Shown: positions 53,310 to 64,000 of the stretch, piece by piece | Position numbering within the stretch: the first letter of the stretch is position 1 | How the letters are laid out: the number at the start of each line of letters is the position of its first letter | Assembly (NCBI RefSeq): GCF_963678635.1 | Contig: NC_087064.1 | Coordinates: 32,030,369 to 32,094,368, forward strand | Direction: 5' to 3' | Length of the DNA: 64,000 nt | Source of the DNA: Symsagittifera roscoffensis | Taxonomy: Eukaryota > Xenacoelomorpha > Acoela > Convolutidae | Position numbers and translations under genes: made by a program | The notes under the pieces: generated by a model | Told to the model about the DNA's origin: nothing | Databases searched by the model: none | What the model saw: the letters and a program-made list of their open reading frames with translations, nothing else

Positions 53310-53912
53310 TTGGGTGGGAACCATCTTTTACAGACGCAGAGGCGTTGGGTAATCACGTCAATACAGGATTTTAAAAAAGTCAACTGTTCGATTGAGGGAT
53401 GGCACAGAGCTTTCCAGGTGGGGATGAGGTGTGCTCACCTTAACTTAAGTAAAATTCTCCAACTCCTCTTAAAAGAGCAGAATATGTCGGAGAATATTTG
53501 GTCAATTTTGATTTTTTGGTCGCTTGCTACAAATTGTCTCTATGCTCCCTTGAAACATCAGCCAACTGACAAAAACGATTGCAAGGTGATCTTAGCCGAC
53601 CGACTAGTAGCCGTCCACAATAGAAAAAAAACGGTTCACGAAATATTTCTCAATTCAAGAAAAAAATTCTCAAAACTTTTCAAAACTTTTCAAAACTACA
53701 CTGATTTTACTCACGCCACAGTCTCTTCGATATTGTATTTCAGTCACTACTATTGCCTCGACTCTTACTTCACCCAAAAACCAGATGAAATCATTCTCTC
53801 TGCAGATTATCACAACGAGGATCAATTAGCCATAGCTGAGGCCTGGTTCCATGTCCTTATCAGAAACAGTTGGGAAAGCATCAACATGATAAACTGGAAA
53901 AACCCGAGTTAG
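53310..53912 (+). pseudogene. C-terminal fragment of a MULE-like transposase
   Basis: Residues about 27-60 (CSIEGWHRAFQVGMRCAHLN, then KILQLLLKEQ) fit the conserved stretch near the end of MULE-type transposases associated with FLYWCH proteins, where an N-x-x-E-G-W-H motif precedes a helix. The expected DDE core upstream is absent or shattered. The ORF begins with a non-ATG codon, so this is a remnant. The remaining 140 residues are not recognised. Confidence 0.5.
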
Positions 53913-54349
53913 TAGTCCGCGTAAACGAAGATCCAATTTTCTTCCCTCGATTCTAAAAATTTTTTGTTTTAATTAATGACAGGGATGTTCTATGAAACCA
54001 TTTTTGATGCTAAAGGCGATTGTTGATTATATATATATATCAATGATTTTCAGGCCATAGTGTTTCCCATCCCTGTTGATGTTATGAAAAAAAGCTATTG
54101 CATGCGCACACAATTTTATTCAGTTGTTGAGAAGAGATCTTTTTTTTAGGTAAAAATGATCTCAAATCAAACTGTTAGCTGTTTGGCTGAAAAAAAAGAC
54201 CAATAACTTTTTGCGTTTTTCTCTCTTATGGTTGAAACAAAATTTTTGGGTTGAGACCTACAAGTAATCGCTCGGGCTTTTTTAAAAACATGCAATGTCA
54301 TTCTGCTTAAAACAGTTGTTTTGCCCGACTAAAAATTTGTATTTTGCAG

Positions 54350-54528
54350 GTGGTTGTTGTGATGCACAGACCCGAAAGTACTTCATATACGGCTGGCTTC
54401 ACAAACAAATGTCGCCTGACGAATACATGAACAAACTCACCGACTATGAAGACCAAAACAAACCTCTCAACATGATAACTGTGAGCACAACTTTTGAGCA
54501 GAAGCTTCGAACGTACCATAGTCGATAG
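54350..54528 (+). CDS. Isolated coding-like exon, about 58 aa, unidentified
   Basis: It follows a good acceptor (TTTGTATTTTGCAG) and reads GGCCDAQTRKYFIYGWLHKQ and onward to TAG at 54526-54528. Composition is protein-like, but no family is recognised and no partner exon is found. Confidence 0.3.
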
Positions 54529-54534
54529 AAAATG

Positions 54535-54660
54535 GTTATCTTTCATGATCTTGCATGATAATTGCAAATTTTGTTTATCTTGCAAGACTTTGCAAGATTA
54601 TCGCCATCTTGCAAGAGTCTTGACAACTTATTTTCATCTTGCAAGATTCTTACATATAAC
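54535..54660. repeat. TCTTGCAAGA short palindrome cluster
   Basis: TCTTGCAAGA or TTGCAAGA recurs six or so times in about 115 bases with AT spacers, forming overlapping small dyads. Confidence 0.6.
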
Positions 54661-54939
54661 TATAATCGCAATTTGCTGTTGAACGACCTTTTTTTGTTCC
54701 AAGAAAGATAAAAGGAGTTTGGTTTGGTTGATACCAAACAAGGGGAAGTCAGAACATTCAGTGTTTTTTGTTATGGCATGAGCAGTAAGTATGGCATGAG
54801 CATACCCGCACTAAGTTTTATGGATGATAATAGATTATATTGGATTTTCATTGTCAGTATCTATAAAATAACAAAAATGATCGATGATAATCAATCAAAA
54901 ATGATTTTTAAAAATACTATTGTTTAAGCAATACAATCG

Positions 54940-55060
54940 CAATAGAACCGTTTATAATCGATTATAGTCGATTATAATTGATTATTTTTATTCTTTTTTC
55001 AATTTTAATTTTTCAAAAGAAAAATCACTTTTAATCGATTATAATGGATCATAATTCATT
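54940..55060. repeat. Second TATAATCGATTATAA cluster
   Basis: TTATAATCGATTATAGTCG, TATAATTGATTA and TCGATTATAATGGATC repeat the motif family of 2140-2910, 52 kb away. Confidence 0.6.
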
Positions 55061-55254
55061 TACTAAAATCTTTCGGTGTGCTTTTTCCGTTATTTCATAA
55101 TAATGTTCAACTTAAATTGTTATTTTGTTCTCTCACTCAATTGAATTTTTTCCTAATTTCAAAGGCGTTTTTGAAAATTTATAGAAAGTCACGTTTTTTG
55201 TTACGATTTCAATTGAGTTTTGTTTGCCAATCCGCACCTACTTAGGTAATAGTG

Positions 55255-55605
55255 TATTATGTGTAAACAGGGGGAAGGGGGTTGGAGTTGTGTGTGCGTG
55301 TGTGTGGGGTGGGTGTTTTGGAGTAGATCTCACACCACCCCACCCCCGCGTTTACCTGTACTACATAGTTGCATGTCACAGACACATGTCTAGTGTTTAC
55401 TGTGGGTGTGGTAAACGCATGGGGGGGGGGGTGTTGGTTTGGGTTTGAGTGCTGGGAGGGAGGGGGTTTATGGCTGAAGCAGGGGTGGGGGGACGTTTGA
55501 GGGGATGCGGGGGGGGGGGGGCGTGTGTGGACTTTCAAAAAAATTTGAAAGTATAGTACAAATCAGGGGCGGATTTAGGAAGGGCGCGGGGGGGGGGGGG
55601 TGAAA
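55255..55605. repeat. G- and GT-rich simple sequence with G runs of 8-12
   Basis: Several long G runs (near 55421, 55510 and 55590) and GTGTGTG tracts make this strongly strand-asymmetric and able to form G-quadruplexes. Frames through it on both strands are artefacts. Confidence 0.8.
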
Positions 55606-56336
55606 AAAACATCAGCAAAAAGTTTTGAGCAATATCTAGAGCTTTTCGGATTCATAATGTTGAGTTGGCTGGCAAAAAAAATTAAAATGTTTACAGTGAC
55701 AACGATCAATAGTAAAAATCTACAAAAATCGACTCAGCTTTACTTGCACAGAAACCTTTGGTTTCCAAATAGAATGACTGGAAATTTTTTTTTTCTTGAA
55801 AGACTTGATAAATCAAAAAATGATTGCAAAAGGCTTACATAAAACGCGGTCCTTGGCTCGGTTAATGAAGCAAAAGCTAAAATCTCATGATGCGCGTTTA
55901 GTTTGTTTTTGTATTTTTGGTCTAAAAAAATAAGTCAGCAGACACGAAATGTTTAACATAAAAAAATTTCTGCCTTAAAAAAAAAGACTCTAAATGACAA
56001 TTTAGGGCTCATTTGGGATTATTGAATCCCAGAAGGGAAATAAAATATTCAGCCTTTGGCCCAGCACAGCTCCTCTGTCAGTAATGCTTTTTAAAAGTAA
56101 ATGGAAATAAAAGGTAATGATTTTTTGAAAGATAATGATAAGAGCCATTTCAGAGAAATTTACTTTTTTCAAAGCTTTTAGTGGTTTGACTTATTATGAG
56201 CATTCAACTTATTTTTCGTCTAGATTCATATGTTTTTCAGTCAAATAACTAATAGATGAGCCTCATCGTGAGTCATATTTTGTATTCATAAACAGCAAGT
56301 GAAACTGTTTAGGCTATTTACCTGCATAGTGTATGC
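55606..56336. other. AT-rich spacer
   Basis: No supported gene. A short open frame at 55600-55842 starts in the G-rich repeat and has no recognisable domain. Confidence 0.35.
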
Positions 56337-56678
56337 ATGAATATGATTTTGGATGTTGGATTTGGACCGGGAAATCTGAGGCGCACTCATCACAGAAGTG
56401 TGGTTGAGGGTCAACCCTATGTAATAGCTGGACGAGACCTAGGTGACATGGGAGTACCCGGCATTGTATCTCAAGTATTCGAATATCACAGAATCAAAGA
56501 GGAGCTGACGTTTCACTGGTTCAAACATAACATAATGTGCAAAGATCATCCGCGGATTTGTGAGCGCGGAGATTCTAGCACTGAGAAAGAAAAAGGAAAT
56601 GCGACTGAGATACCTGAAACCAGCGAAGGAAATGATCAAGATGGATTTGAAAACGCAAAGCTACTACTGCTTGATTAG
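56337..56678 (+). CDS. Unidentified ORF, 113 aa
   Basis: An ATG-started frame with balanced codon composition unlike the AT-rich surroundings (MNMILDVGFGPGNLRRTHHR at the start, an acidic E/G-rich end). No known family is recognised. It could be a terminal exon or a fragment of a mobile-element gene. Confidence 0.35.
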   Translation: MNMILDVGFGPGNLRRTHHRSVVEGQPYVIAGRDLGDMGVPGIVSQVFEYHRIKEELTFHWFKHNIMCKDHPRICERGDSSTEKEKGNATEIPETSEGNDQDGFENAKLLLLD

Positions 56679-57289
56679 TATTTATTTCAAACGTTCAGGC
56701 TGGTGTCATTGTTTTTGAACTTGCTTTGGAAATTAATTTTTTTGGAAACTCTATCAACGGTCGTAGGAGCACTCTGTCTCGGGATGATGTCACATAGAAA
56801 ACCAGCGCTGAAAAATTGTTGAAACTGCGACCGTCAACTATGATTCAGCAATGCTGAGTTAGCGCTGAATTAGTTCTGCCCGAGTTCCGGTCGGCGGCTT
56901 CAAGCGTTTGATCACGGTCATATAAGTTTTCATGGCGCGACCGAAAAGACTCAATTGAATCAAACAATGTTAATTGTCATAATATAAACTGTTTCCTAGT
57001 GAAGTCACCACACGTACATAATTACGAACGAAGAAAACTTTTAAAAAAGCTTTACTCTAGAGAGCGCCATAAGACTAAAAAAAGCCTCTTTTCAGGCGTC
57101 TCAGAGATGGAATCAATAACTTTTTTGTATCTTGAACTTACGGGAAAAAACCTTGGGATTAGAGCCCAGCTTGATCACAAAACAATTAAAAATTTACCGT
57201 TTGATAGCAATTGCGGTTTTACCAGAATAATCATTATGGTAATAATAATCATTATAAGTTTAAAAAATGTTGTCCAAGCGAAGGATGCA
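56679..57289. other. Spacer, nothing recognisable
   Basis: No supported gene. The frame at 56999-57379 starts with a non-ATG codon and runs into LINE-derived repeat, so it is not called. Confidence 0.35.
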
Positions 57290-59235
57290 AAAACAGATTT
57301 TCTATACTTTAACTACAAAACAGTTTCTTTATCAGATCACTATGAGCTTGAAAATAGTTATCTAAAAATTGGTAATTGAAGTTGTTTAGTTCCTGGCTAT
57401 CAAAACTTTTAAACCTTTCCGTAAAGTTAGGAAATAAAAAGAGCAAACTGTTGAAGAGTACTTGCGTTCTGGAAGCAATCGAGTGAAGTGATGCAAATTT
57501 TTAGATTATTACGACAACTCTCGCTAGATTTCTTTTATTTGAAGTTTTTGTTGCTTTTCTTTAGTGATAAGTTTTTGTAAAAAAACTAGATTAGGCTACG
57601 TATTACACTGCACAAAATTTTTGGCAGTTGATGAGCCTGTATTTCTGTACAAGGAAAATTTTAAATTTTTCTGTTATAAATTTAGCTGATTCATTTTTTT
57701 GTCTTATATGGTTTTTTCTACGAAGCTTCAGGAAAACTTTCTGATGTTTCCATTTTGTTCTATCATTTGATGCGTAAGCGAGGATTCCATTTTGTATAAT
57801 TTTCTGAACAAAAGTTTTATGGACCAAACGAAGTTGTTTTTGTCGAAGTTTTTCTCAGAATGCAAAACGCCCACAGTACTGGCTATTTTTTTTTCTAAAG
57901 AAAATTTGTGGTTTTCGAACAATTAACTTCATCATAAGTGATTCCAAGTTATTTAAAACTTCTGAGTTTTTCTAATTTTTGCCAACAATTGCTGTATCTA
58001 TAGCAAAGTTAACAGATGAGTTTTGCCGAATAGCCGAAAATATTTTAAATTAACGTCGTCGGAAGGCTTGGTTTTTTTTGAACCTGGTTAATTTTTTTAA
58101 ATACAAAATTTGTTTTTTTATTTTGAAGGTTTGCTTCAAATTTCAGTTTCTCTCGATAGAACGCTTCAGATTTTGTAAATTTTAAATGTTTCACAAAAAC
58201 TGATTGGACTTGAAATTTTGTGCTGAACTCTGATGTACTGAGTTTTTTAACTTGGTTTAGTAATCGATTTTTTAAATTTTTTTATCAATCCAAACTTTTT
58301 GTCGCTCTTTGTTGATAATTTTTTGGGAAAATTCGAAACTTATTTTGCTATCAAAACTTTCTGTTTCCTTGAAAAAGCTTCATTACAGTCTTATTATTTA
58401 TAGGGTTGTCAATATTGTCGATGTCAGGTATTACTGGCCGTGAGATCTTCAACTATTTTGTCAGTTGGCAGTTTATACCACGGTCTAGTGGTATATTTTT
58501 GAATTGGAGTCTCTGAATCTGTGTTAAAGTTTAGATCAAGTGTTACAATGTAAGGATTGCTCACAGATTTATTATATTTTAAGTATAAAACAGCTTCTTT
58601 ATCACATCACTTTAAGCTTGAAAATTGTTTTCTAAAAAATGGTAATTGAAGATGTTTAGCTCCTGGCTACTAATTTTTTTTTATCATTTCCGTAAAATTA
58701 GGAAATAAAAAGAGCAAACTGTTGAAGAGTACTTGCGTTCTAGAAGCAATCAAGTGCACTGATGCACACTTTCAGTGTAATACGACAGCTCTCGCTATAT
58801 TTCTTTCAATTGAAAGTTTTTGTTGCTTTTCTTTGGTGATAAGTCTTTGTAAAACTTTAGATTGGCATTCACTACGTATTACTTTGCACAAAAAATTTAG
58901 CAGTTCATGAGCTTGTATTCCTGTGTCAAAAGAAAAGTTTATTTTTAAATTGTTCTGTTATAAATTTAGCTGATTAGGTTTTTTTGTATTATATGGTTTT
59001 TTATGAAGTTTCAGGAGCACATTTCGATGTTCCCATTTTGTTCTATCATTTGATGCATAAACAACGACGACTCAATTTTGTAAAATGTCTGAAAAAAAGT
59101 TTTATGGAACAAAGGAAGTTGTTTTTTGTCAAAATGTTTCTCAGTATGCAAAAAGCCCACAGTACTGGCTAACTTTTTTTCTAGAGGAAATTTGTGGTTT
59201 TCGAACAGTTAACTTCATAATAAGTGATTCCGAGT
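57290..59235 (-). mobile_element. Two diverged tandem copies of LINE linker sequence
   Basis: 57300-57900 and 58571-59170 are collinear (offset about 1.27 kb; shared AAGAGCAAACTGTTGAAGAG and CCCACAGTACTGGCTA). On the minus strand they give broken fragments such as ASTVG(V/F)LH and MHQMIEQNGNI. Between them (58400-58560) is the endonuclease-to-RT linker also found at 60780-60960. Many stops: non-functional. Confidence 0.6.
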
Positions 59236-59399
59236 TATTTAAATAATTCTGAGTTTCTCTTTTTTTTGGCAATAAGTGTTGTCTCTATAGAGTAGTTAAC
59301 AGCTGAGTATCGCCGAAAAGCACATTTTCGGATTTTTGTATAAAAGTCGGCTTATTGTTTGCTAAACAAATTTTCGTTCATGGTACTTGGCAACCCGCT

Positions 59400-60250
59400 A
59401 TTAGACAGAGTAATGAAGAGGTTGTGTTTATGACTGTATCATTCGTATACAGTAATATATTACAAAATTGTTGAGGATAGTTGCTTTTTTCAAAATTATT
59501 TATATACAAGATTAATAGAAATGGTCCTAACTTTGATCCCTGTGGGACACCAAAGCCTATTCCTTAAACTTTTGATTTTTGTCTCGAGTTGTACACATAT
59601 TGGTTTCTGTTTCATAAATTCATTTTCAATAAAATAAAAATAGGTTATGTAGGTCCGTATGACTCGCGTTTATCAAGCAGAATACTATGATCAACTGTGT
59701 CAAACGCCTTTTTCAGGTCCAAGAAAATGCATTGGCTTAAATTGGTTTGATCCTTCCAGTGGAATCAAATTTTTTCGATCAGCGATACAATTGCATCTAT
59801 ACTGCCACATTTTGATTTAAATCCATGCTGACTTTGATTGAACTCGACATTTTTGTCATAAAAACCGTTCAACTTATTCGAGATGACTTATTAAAAAACT
59901 TTGCATAAAACAGCTTGTAAAGTAAATGGTCTGAAAAAAGCATGCTTTATTGTTAGAAGCTTTGTGTATTAAAAATCCCTTAGCAATGTTTAGAACTTCC
60001 TGAAAAATCTGGTTAATAAAGTATTTGTGAAAATATTGTCAAAAACCCCAAAAGTACAGGCAGAACCTCGTTTGGAAAGAAATTGTAAATAACGTATGAG
60101 TCAAGGCTGTAATTTGGTCTCAAAATTTCAAACAATTTTTCATTTCTGTTTTTTATTGGTTTTAAATAAAAGATTTGATTGAGTGCGAAAGGTTCCTTCA
60201 TTTGTCCGAAAAGCTTTTGAAGCGAAATGTTTTCTTTTATTTGCAAAGAC
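59400..60250 (-). pseudogene. Non-LTR retrotransposon reverse transcriptase remnant
   Basis: Read on the minus strand it yields NQSQHGFKSKCGSIDAIVSL, then FLDLKKAFDTVDHSILLDK (59669-59726), then GFGVPQGSKLGPFLLILYIN (about 59500-59558), and finally LYTNDTVI (59432-59452) where the catalytic FADD/YADD box should be. These are successive RT motifs of the Jockey/CR1-type clade. The catalytic box has lost its first Asp (N), and frameshifts and stops separate the motifs, so the enzyme is dead. Confidence 0.8.
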
Positions 60251-60509
60251 TCATTAAACTAATTTAAATTAACGTCATCTGAAGATTTATTTGCTTTTTT
60301 TTTATTCTGTTAAAACTTTTGACATACTTTTTTTTATTTTGAGTATTTGCTTCCAATTTCAAATTCTCTTGATAGAACGCTCTAGTTTTATTAAAATTTA
60401 ATTGTTTCACAAAAACTGATTGGACTTGATATATTGTGCTGAGCTCTGATGTACTGAGTTATTTAATTTGATTTAGTAATCGATGTTTTTTTTCGTGAAC
60501 ATTGTCTTC
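60251..60509. other. LINE-derived linker, degraded
   Basis: Resembles 58030-58280 (TTTCACAAAAACTGATTGGACTT and following). No coding capacity. Confidence 0.5.
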
Positions 60510-61850
60510 CTATCTTAGTCTTCCTGAACATTGTCTATTGTTTGCGAGTTAACTGCGGTGGGTGGTATTCAAACACACAAAATAATCATGCTATTACAAT
60601 TTTTTGCCGTACAAGTTTAGTAATCGATGTTTTTTTTTGGAGATTTTTTTTATTTCTTTATCAATCCAAACTTTTTGTTGCTCTTTGTTAATACTTTTTG
60701 GGAATATTCGAAACTTACTTTGCCATCAAAATTTTCTGTTATCTTGAAAAAGCTTCATTACAGTCTAATAAATTATAAGATTGCCAAATTTGTCGATGTC
60801 AGGTAAGACTGGCTCTGAGATGTTTTCACTTATTTTGACAGTTGGCAGTTTATACCAGTGTCTAGTGGTATATTTTTGAATTGGAGTCTCTAGTTCTGTG
60901 TTAAAGTTTAGATCAAAAGTTACAGTGTATTGATCGCTTACTGATGTTCGACCTGATATGGTTCAACCTGTTTGATTGCAAACACACGATTTGTTTCTAT
61001 CGTTTTTTTAGTCGCTTGCCTACTGCTGGCGTGTCTCCATTCAAAAGTATCTAGTACTTCTAGGAAATACTTTTTTTCGTTCAATGTATCAAGGTTGAAA
61101 ACACCACATACTACATGTTATGCCTAGATGTCAATCATAAGACTATCTTAGTCTTTATGAAGATTGTATAATGTTTGCGAGTTAATTGCGGAGGGTGGTT
61201 TAAAACCACACGAAATTATAATGCCATTACAATTTTTGATCTCGCTAAGTCGCTAAAGAAAAACAAGAAATCTATCAAGTTAATCTCTTTGAAACTTTTT
61301 ATCAAAAGCTCGAGCTAAAAAATTGCGGTCAGGAAGTTTCATCTTGGATACGTATTATTAACATTAGCCCCCCTCAAGAAAAGTTTATTTTACCGAGAAA
61401 TGGCAAACAGCAAGAATGACAGACGATTTAAACTCTAAGGGCTTCCATGGTCGGATGGGGTCGCAAAATTTTGTTAATTGATGTTTTTGCTAGTATTGAA
61501 AATTAGTTGATAGATATTTTTACAACGCTAAAACGACAATTCGAAGTTCATTTACTTGTAAAATTGTTTACGATGACGACTTTTTTTGCAATAAATTTTG
61601 TTATCTATATGGTTTTATATGATTTCGTTTTAGTCGTTCACTGCCAAATTTCACATAAAACTCTGAATGGGAGTCTGATTCTTTTTTAATGTGTCTATCA
61701 AAATGTCTCCGGCCGCTAGCTCACTGCTGGCCAGTCTCAATTCAAAAGTACCTAGTACTCCTGTGAGATCATTTTTCTTTTTTTTCGCTTGATTTATCAT
61801 TGTTGAAATCACCACAAATTACATATTATGCCTGGAGGTCAACCATAAGA
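60510..61850 (-). mobile_element. Tandem LINE endonuclease unit 1 (1341 bp)
   Basis: Starts CTATCTTAGTCTTCCTGAAC, and the next unit starts 1341 bases later. On the minus strand two diverged AP-endonuclease segments can be read: VICGDFNND with GTFELRLASS downstream (near 61740-61840), and VVCGVFNLDTLN with LDTFEWRHASS (near 61030-61130). The SDQYTVTFDLNF segment (about 60900-60945) corresponds to the end of the endonuclease domain. Stops interrupt all parts. Confidence 0.65.
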
Positions 61851-63190
61851 CTATCTTAGTCTTCCTGAACATTGTCTATTGTTTGCGAGTTAACTGCGGT
61901 GGGTGGTATTCAAACACACAAAATAATCATGCTATTACAATTTTTTGCCGTACAAGTTTAGTAATCGATGTTTTTTTTTGGAGATTTTTTTTATTTCTTT
62001 ATCAATCCAAACCTTTTGTCGCTCTTTGTTGATACTTTTTGGGAATATTCGAAACTTATTTTGCCATCAAAATTTTCTGTTATCTTGAAAAAGCTTCATT
62101 ACAGTCTAATAAATTAAAAGATTGCCAAATTTGTCGATGTCAGGTAAGACTGGCTCTGAGATGTTTTCACTTATTTTGACAGTTGGCAGTTTATACCAGT
62201 GTCTAGTGGTATATTTTTGAATTGGAGTCTCTAGTTCTGTGTTAAAGTTTAGATCAAAAGTTACAGTGTAATGATCGCTTACTGATGTTCGACCTGATAT
62301 GGTTCAACCTGTTTGATTGCAAATACACGATTTGTTTCTATCGTTTTTTTAGTCGATTGCCTACTGCTGGCGTGTCTCCATTCAAAAGTATCTAGTACTT
62401 CTATGAAATACTTTTTTTCGTTCAGTGTATCAAGGTTGAAAACACCACATACTACATGTTATGCCTAGATGTCAATCACAAGACTATCTTAGTCTTTATG
62501 AAGATTGTATAATGTTTGCGAGTTAATTGCGGAGGGTGGTTTAAAACCACACGAAATTATAATGCCATTACAATTTTTGATCTCGCTAAGTCGCTAAAGA
62601 AAAACAAGAAATCTATCAAGTTAATCTCTTTGAAACTTTTTATCAAAAGCTCGAGCTAAAAAATTGCGGTCAGGAAGTTTCATCTTGGATACGTATTATT
62701 AACAACAGCCCCCCTCAAGAAAAGTTTATTTTACCGAGAAATGGCAAACAGCAAGAATGACAGACGATTTAAACTCTAAGGGCTTCCATGGTCGGATGGG
62801 GTCGCAAAATTTTGTTAATTGATGTTTTTGCTAGTATTGAAAATTAGTTGATAGATATTTTTACAACGCTAAAACGACAATTCGAAGTTCATTTACTTGT
62901 AAAATTGTTTACGATGACGACTTTTTTTGCAATAAATTTTGTTATCTATATGGTTTTATATGATTTCGTTTTGGTCGTTCACTGCCAAATTTCACATGAA
63001 ACTCTGAATGGGAGTCTGATTTTTTTTTAATGTGTCTATCAAGTTGTCTCCGGCCGCTAGCTCACTGCTGGCAAGTCTCAATTCAAAAGTACCTAGTACT
63101 CCTGTGAGATTATTTTTCTTTTTTTCGCTTGATTTATCATTGTTGAAATCACCACATATTACATGTTATGCCTGGAGGTCAACCATAAGA
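61851..63190 (-). mobile_element. Tandem LINE endonuclease unit 2 (1340 bp)
   Basis: Nearly identical to unit 1 along its length with few substitutions and one-base length changes, so the duplication is recent compared with the decay inside each unit. Confidence 0.7.
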
Positions 63191-64000
63191 CTATCTTAGT
63201 CTTCCTGAACATTGTCTATTGTTTGCGAGTTAACTGCGGTGGTTGGTATTCAAACACACAAAATAATCATGCTATTACAATTTTTCGCTACATTTGAAAA
63301 AGTCGCTACATTTGAAAAAAAGTAAAAAAAATATATCGTGTCAATCTCTTTCATGCTGATTATCAAAAACTCGAGCTAAAGTTTCCCTGTCGGGAGGTTT
63401 GACCTAGGATACGTGATAACAACAACAACCCCCCAAGAAAAGTTTTTTTTAACTAAAACTGACAAACAGTAAGAATTACTGACTATTAGAGTTCAAAGGG
63501 CTCCCACGGTCGGAATAAGTTAAATTAGCAAAATTTTGCAGATATTAGAATTAAATTGTTAGATTTTTTTTACAACGCTAAAACGACAACACAAAGTTCA
63601 TTTATTTGTGTACTTGTTTGCGATGACGACTTTTTTGCATTAAACTTTTTATATGGTTTTATATGATTTTGTTTTGGTCATTCACTGCCAAATTTCACAC
63701 GAAAATCTGAATGGGAGTCTGATTGTGTATTAAGGTTTAGATCAAGTGTTTCAGTGTAGTGATCCCTTACTGATGTTCGAAATGTTTTGGTTTAACAGGT
63801 TTGATTGCAGATACACTATTTGCTGTTACTGTTTTCTCTGGCCGCTTGCTTACTGCTGGAATGTCTAAAGTCAAAGTATCTAGTACTCCCATGAGATCCT
63901 TTTTCTTTTCTTTTCGCTCAATGTATCAATGTTGAAATCAACACAATTTAAATGTTATGCCTGGAGCTCAATCATAAGGCCATCTAAATCTTTATGAAGA
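63191..64000 (-). mobile_element. Third, diverged LINE unit, cut by the window end
   Basis: Begins like units 1-2 but leaves their sequence after about 63288, then continues as a diverged relative (AACGCTAAAACGACAA at about 63579, TTTCACACGAAAATCTGAATG near 63690) to the end. The final bases resemble the internal ATCTTTATGAAGA boundary of the other units. Confidence 0.6.

Noticed and set aside
55224-55538. Proline- or glycine-rich ORFs on both strands
   Set aside because: Produced by G/GT-rich simple sequence.
56999-57379. 126-codon plus-strand ORF
   Set aside because: Starts at a non-ATG codon and its second half is antisense LINE repeat.
61507-63030. Two near-identical 60-codon plus-strand ORFs 1341 bp apart
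   Set aside because: Identity comes from recent tandem duplication of LINE debris on the opposite strand.

Overview
This is eukaryotic, almost certainly invertebrate metazoan, nuclear DNA. It is AT-rich, has GT-AG introns of about 64-200 bases, and is dominated by transposable elements and simple-sequence DNA. I cannot name the species. No housekeeping gene is recognisable.

Region 1 (1-6802). The window opens in the 3' end of an older LTR element (internal tail 1-206, LTR 207-617). About 6 kb follows without convincing genes, but with clusters of short AT-rich palindromic motifs.

Region 2 (6803-25703). A complete, young, 18.9-kb Ty3/gypsy-type element has 410-bp TG...CA LTRs that differ at 2 positions and a 4-bp target duplication (GTTG). 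Its order is: leader with primer-binding site and hairpins; a basic 155-aa ORF; gag-protease; pol (RT, RNase H, DD35E integrase) reached by a +1 (or -2) frame change; two tiny hydrophobic ORFs; a 377-codon ORF with no ATG; env; a further long frame interrupted by one TAA; a possible 84-nt intron; an antisense ORF; the 3' LTR. It is organised like a complex retrovirus. The env resembles a captured glycoprotein of a negative-strand RNA virus (chuvirus-like, tentative).

Region 3 (25704-43900). Repeat-rich DNA: a foldback-like AGCGGTTT repeat, a minisatellite, four ~540-bp tandem repeats, a nested palindrome, an intact SGNH-hydrolase-like ORF (30295-31494) followed by 87-bp dyad repeats, then about 12 kb of ACAT-family satellite. 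The satellite core is a 12-bp unit GATACATACATA with 780-, 950- and 521-bp duplications layered on it. Its very long ORFs on both strands are artefacts.

Region 4 (44045-51126). Three genes lie in tandem on the plus strand: two spliced paralogues that pair an N-terminal WLF domain with a C-terminal BEN domain, then an intact 1014-aa protein joining a SUV4-20-like SET domain to a tnp2/CACTA-like transposase. This looks like the coding part of a large DNA transposon carrying a chromatin-modifying domain; no terminal repeats could be proved.

Region 5 (51127-64000). Decayed DNA: a large AGCGGTTT palindrome, a MULE-like transposase remnant, G-rich simple sequence, and minus-strand LINE debris. The debris has an RT with a mutated active site and tandem ~1.34-kb units, each holding two diverged endonuclease segments.
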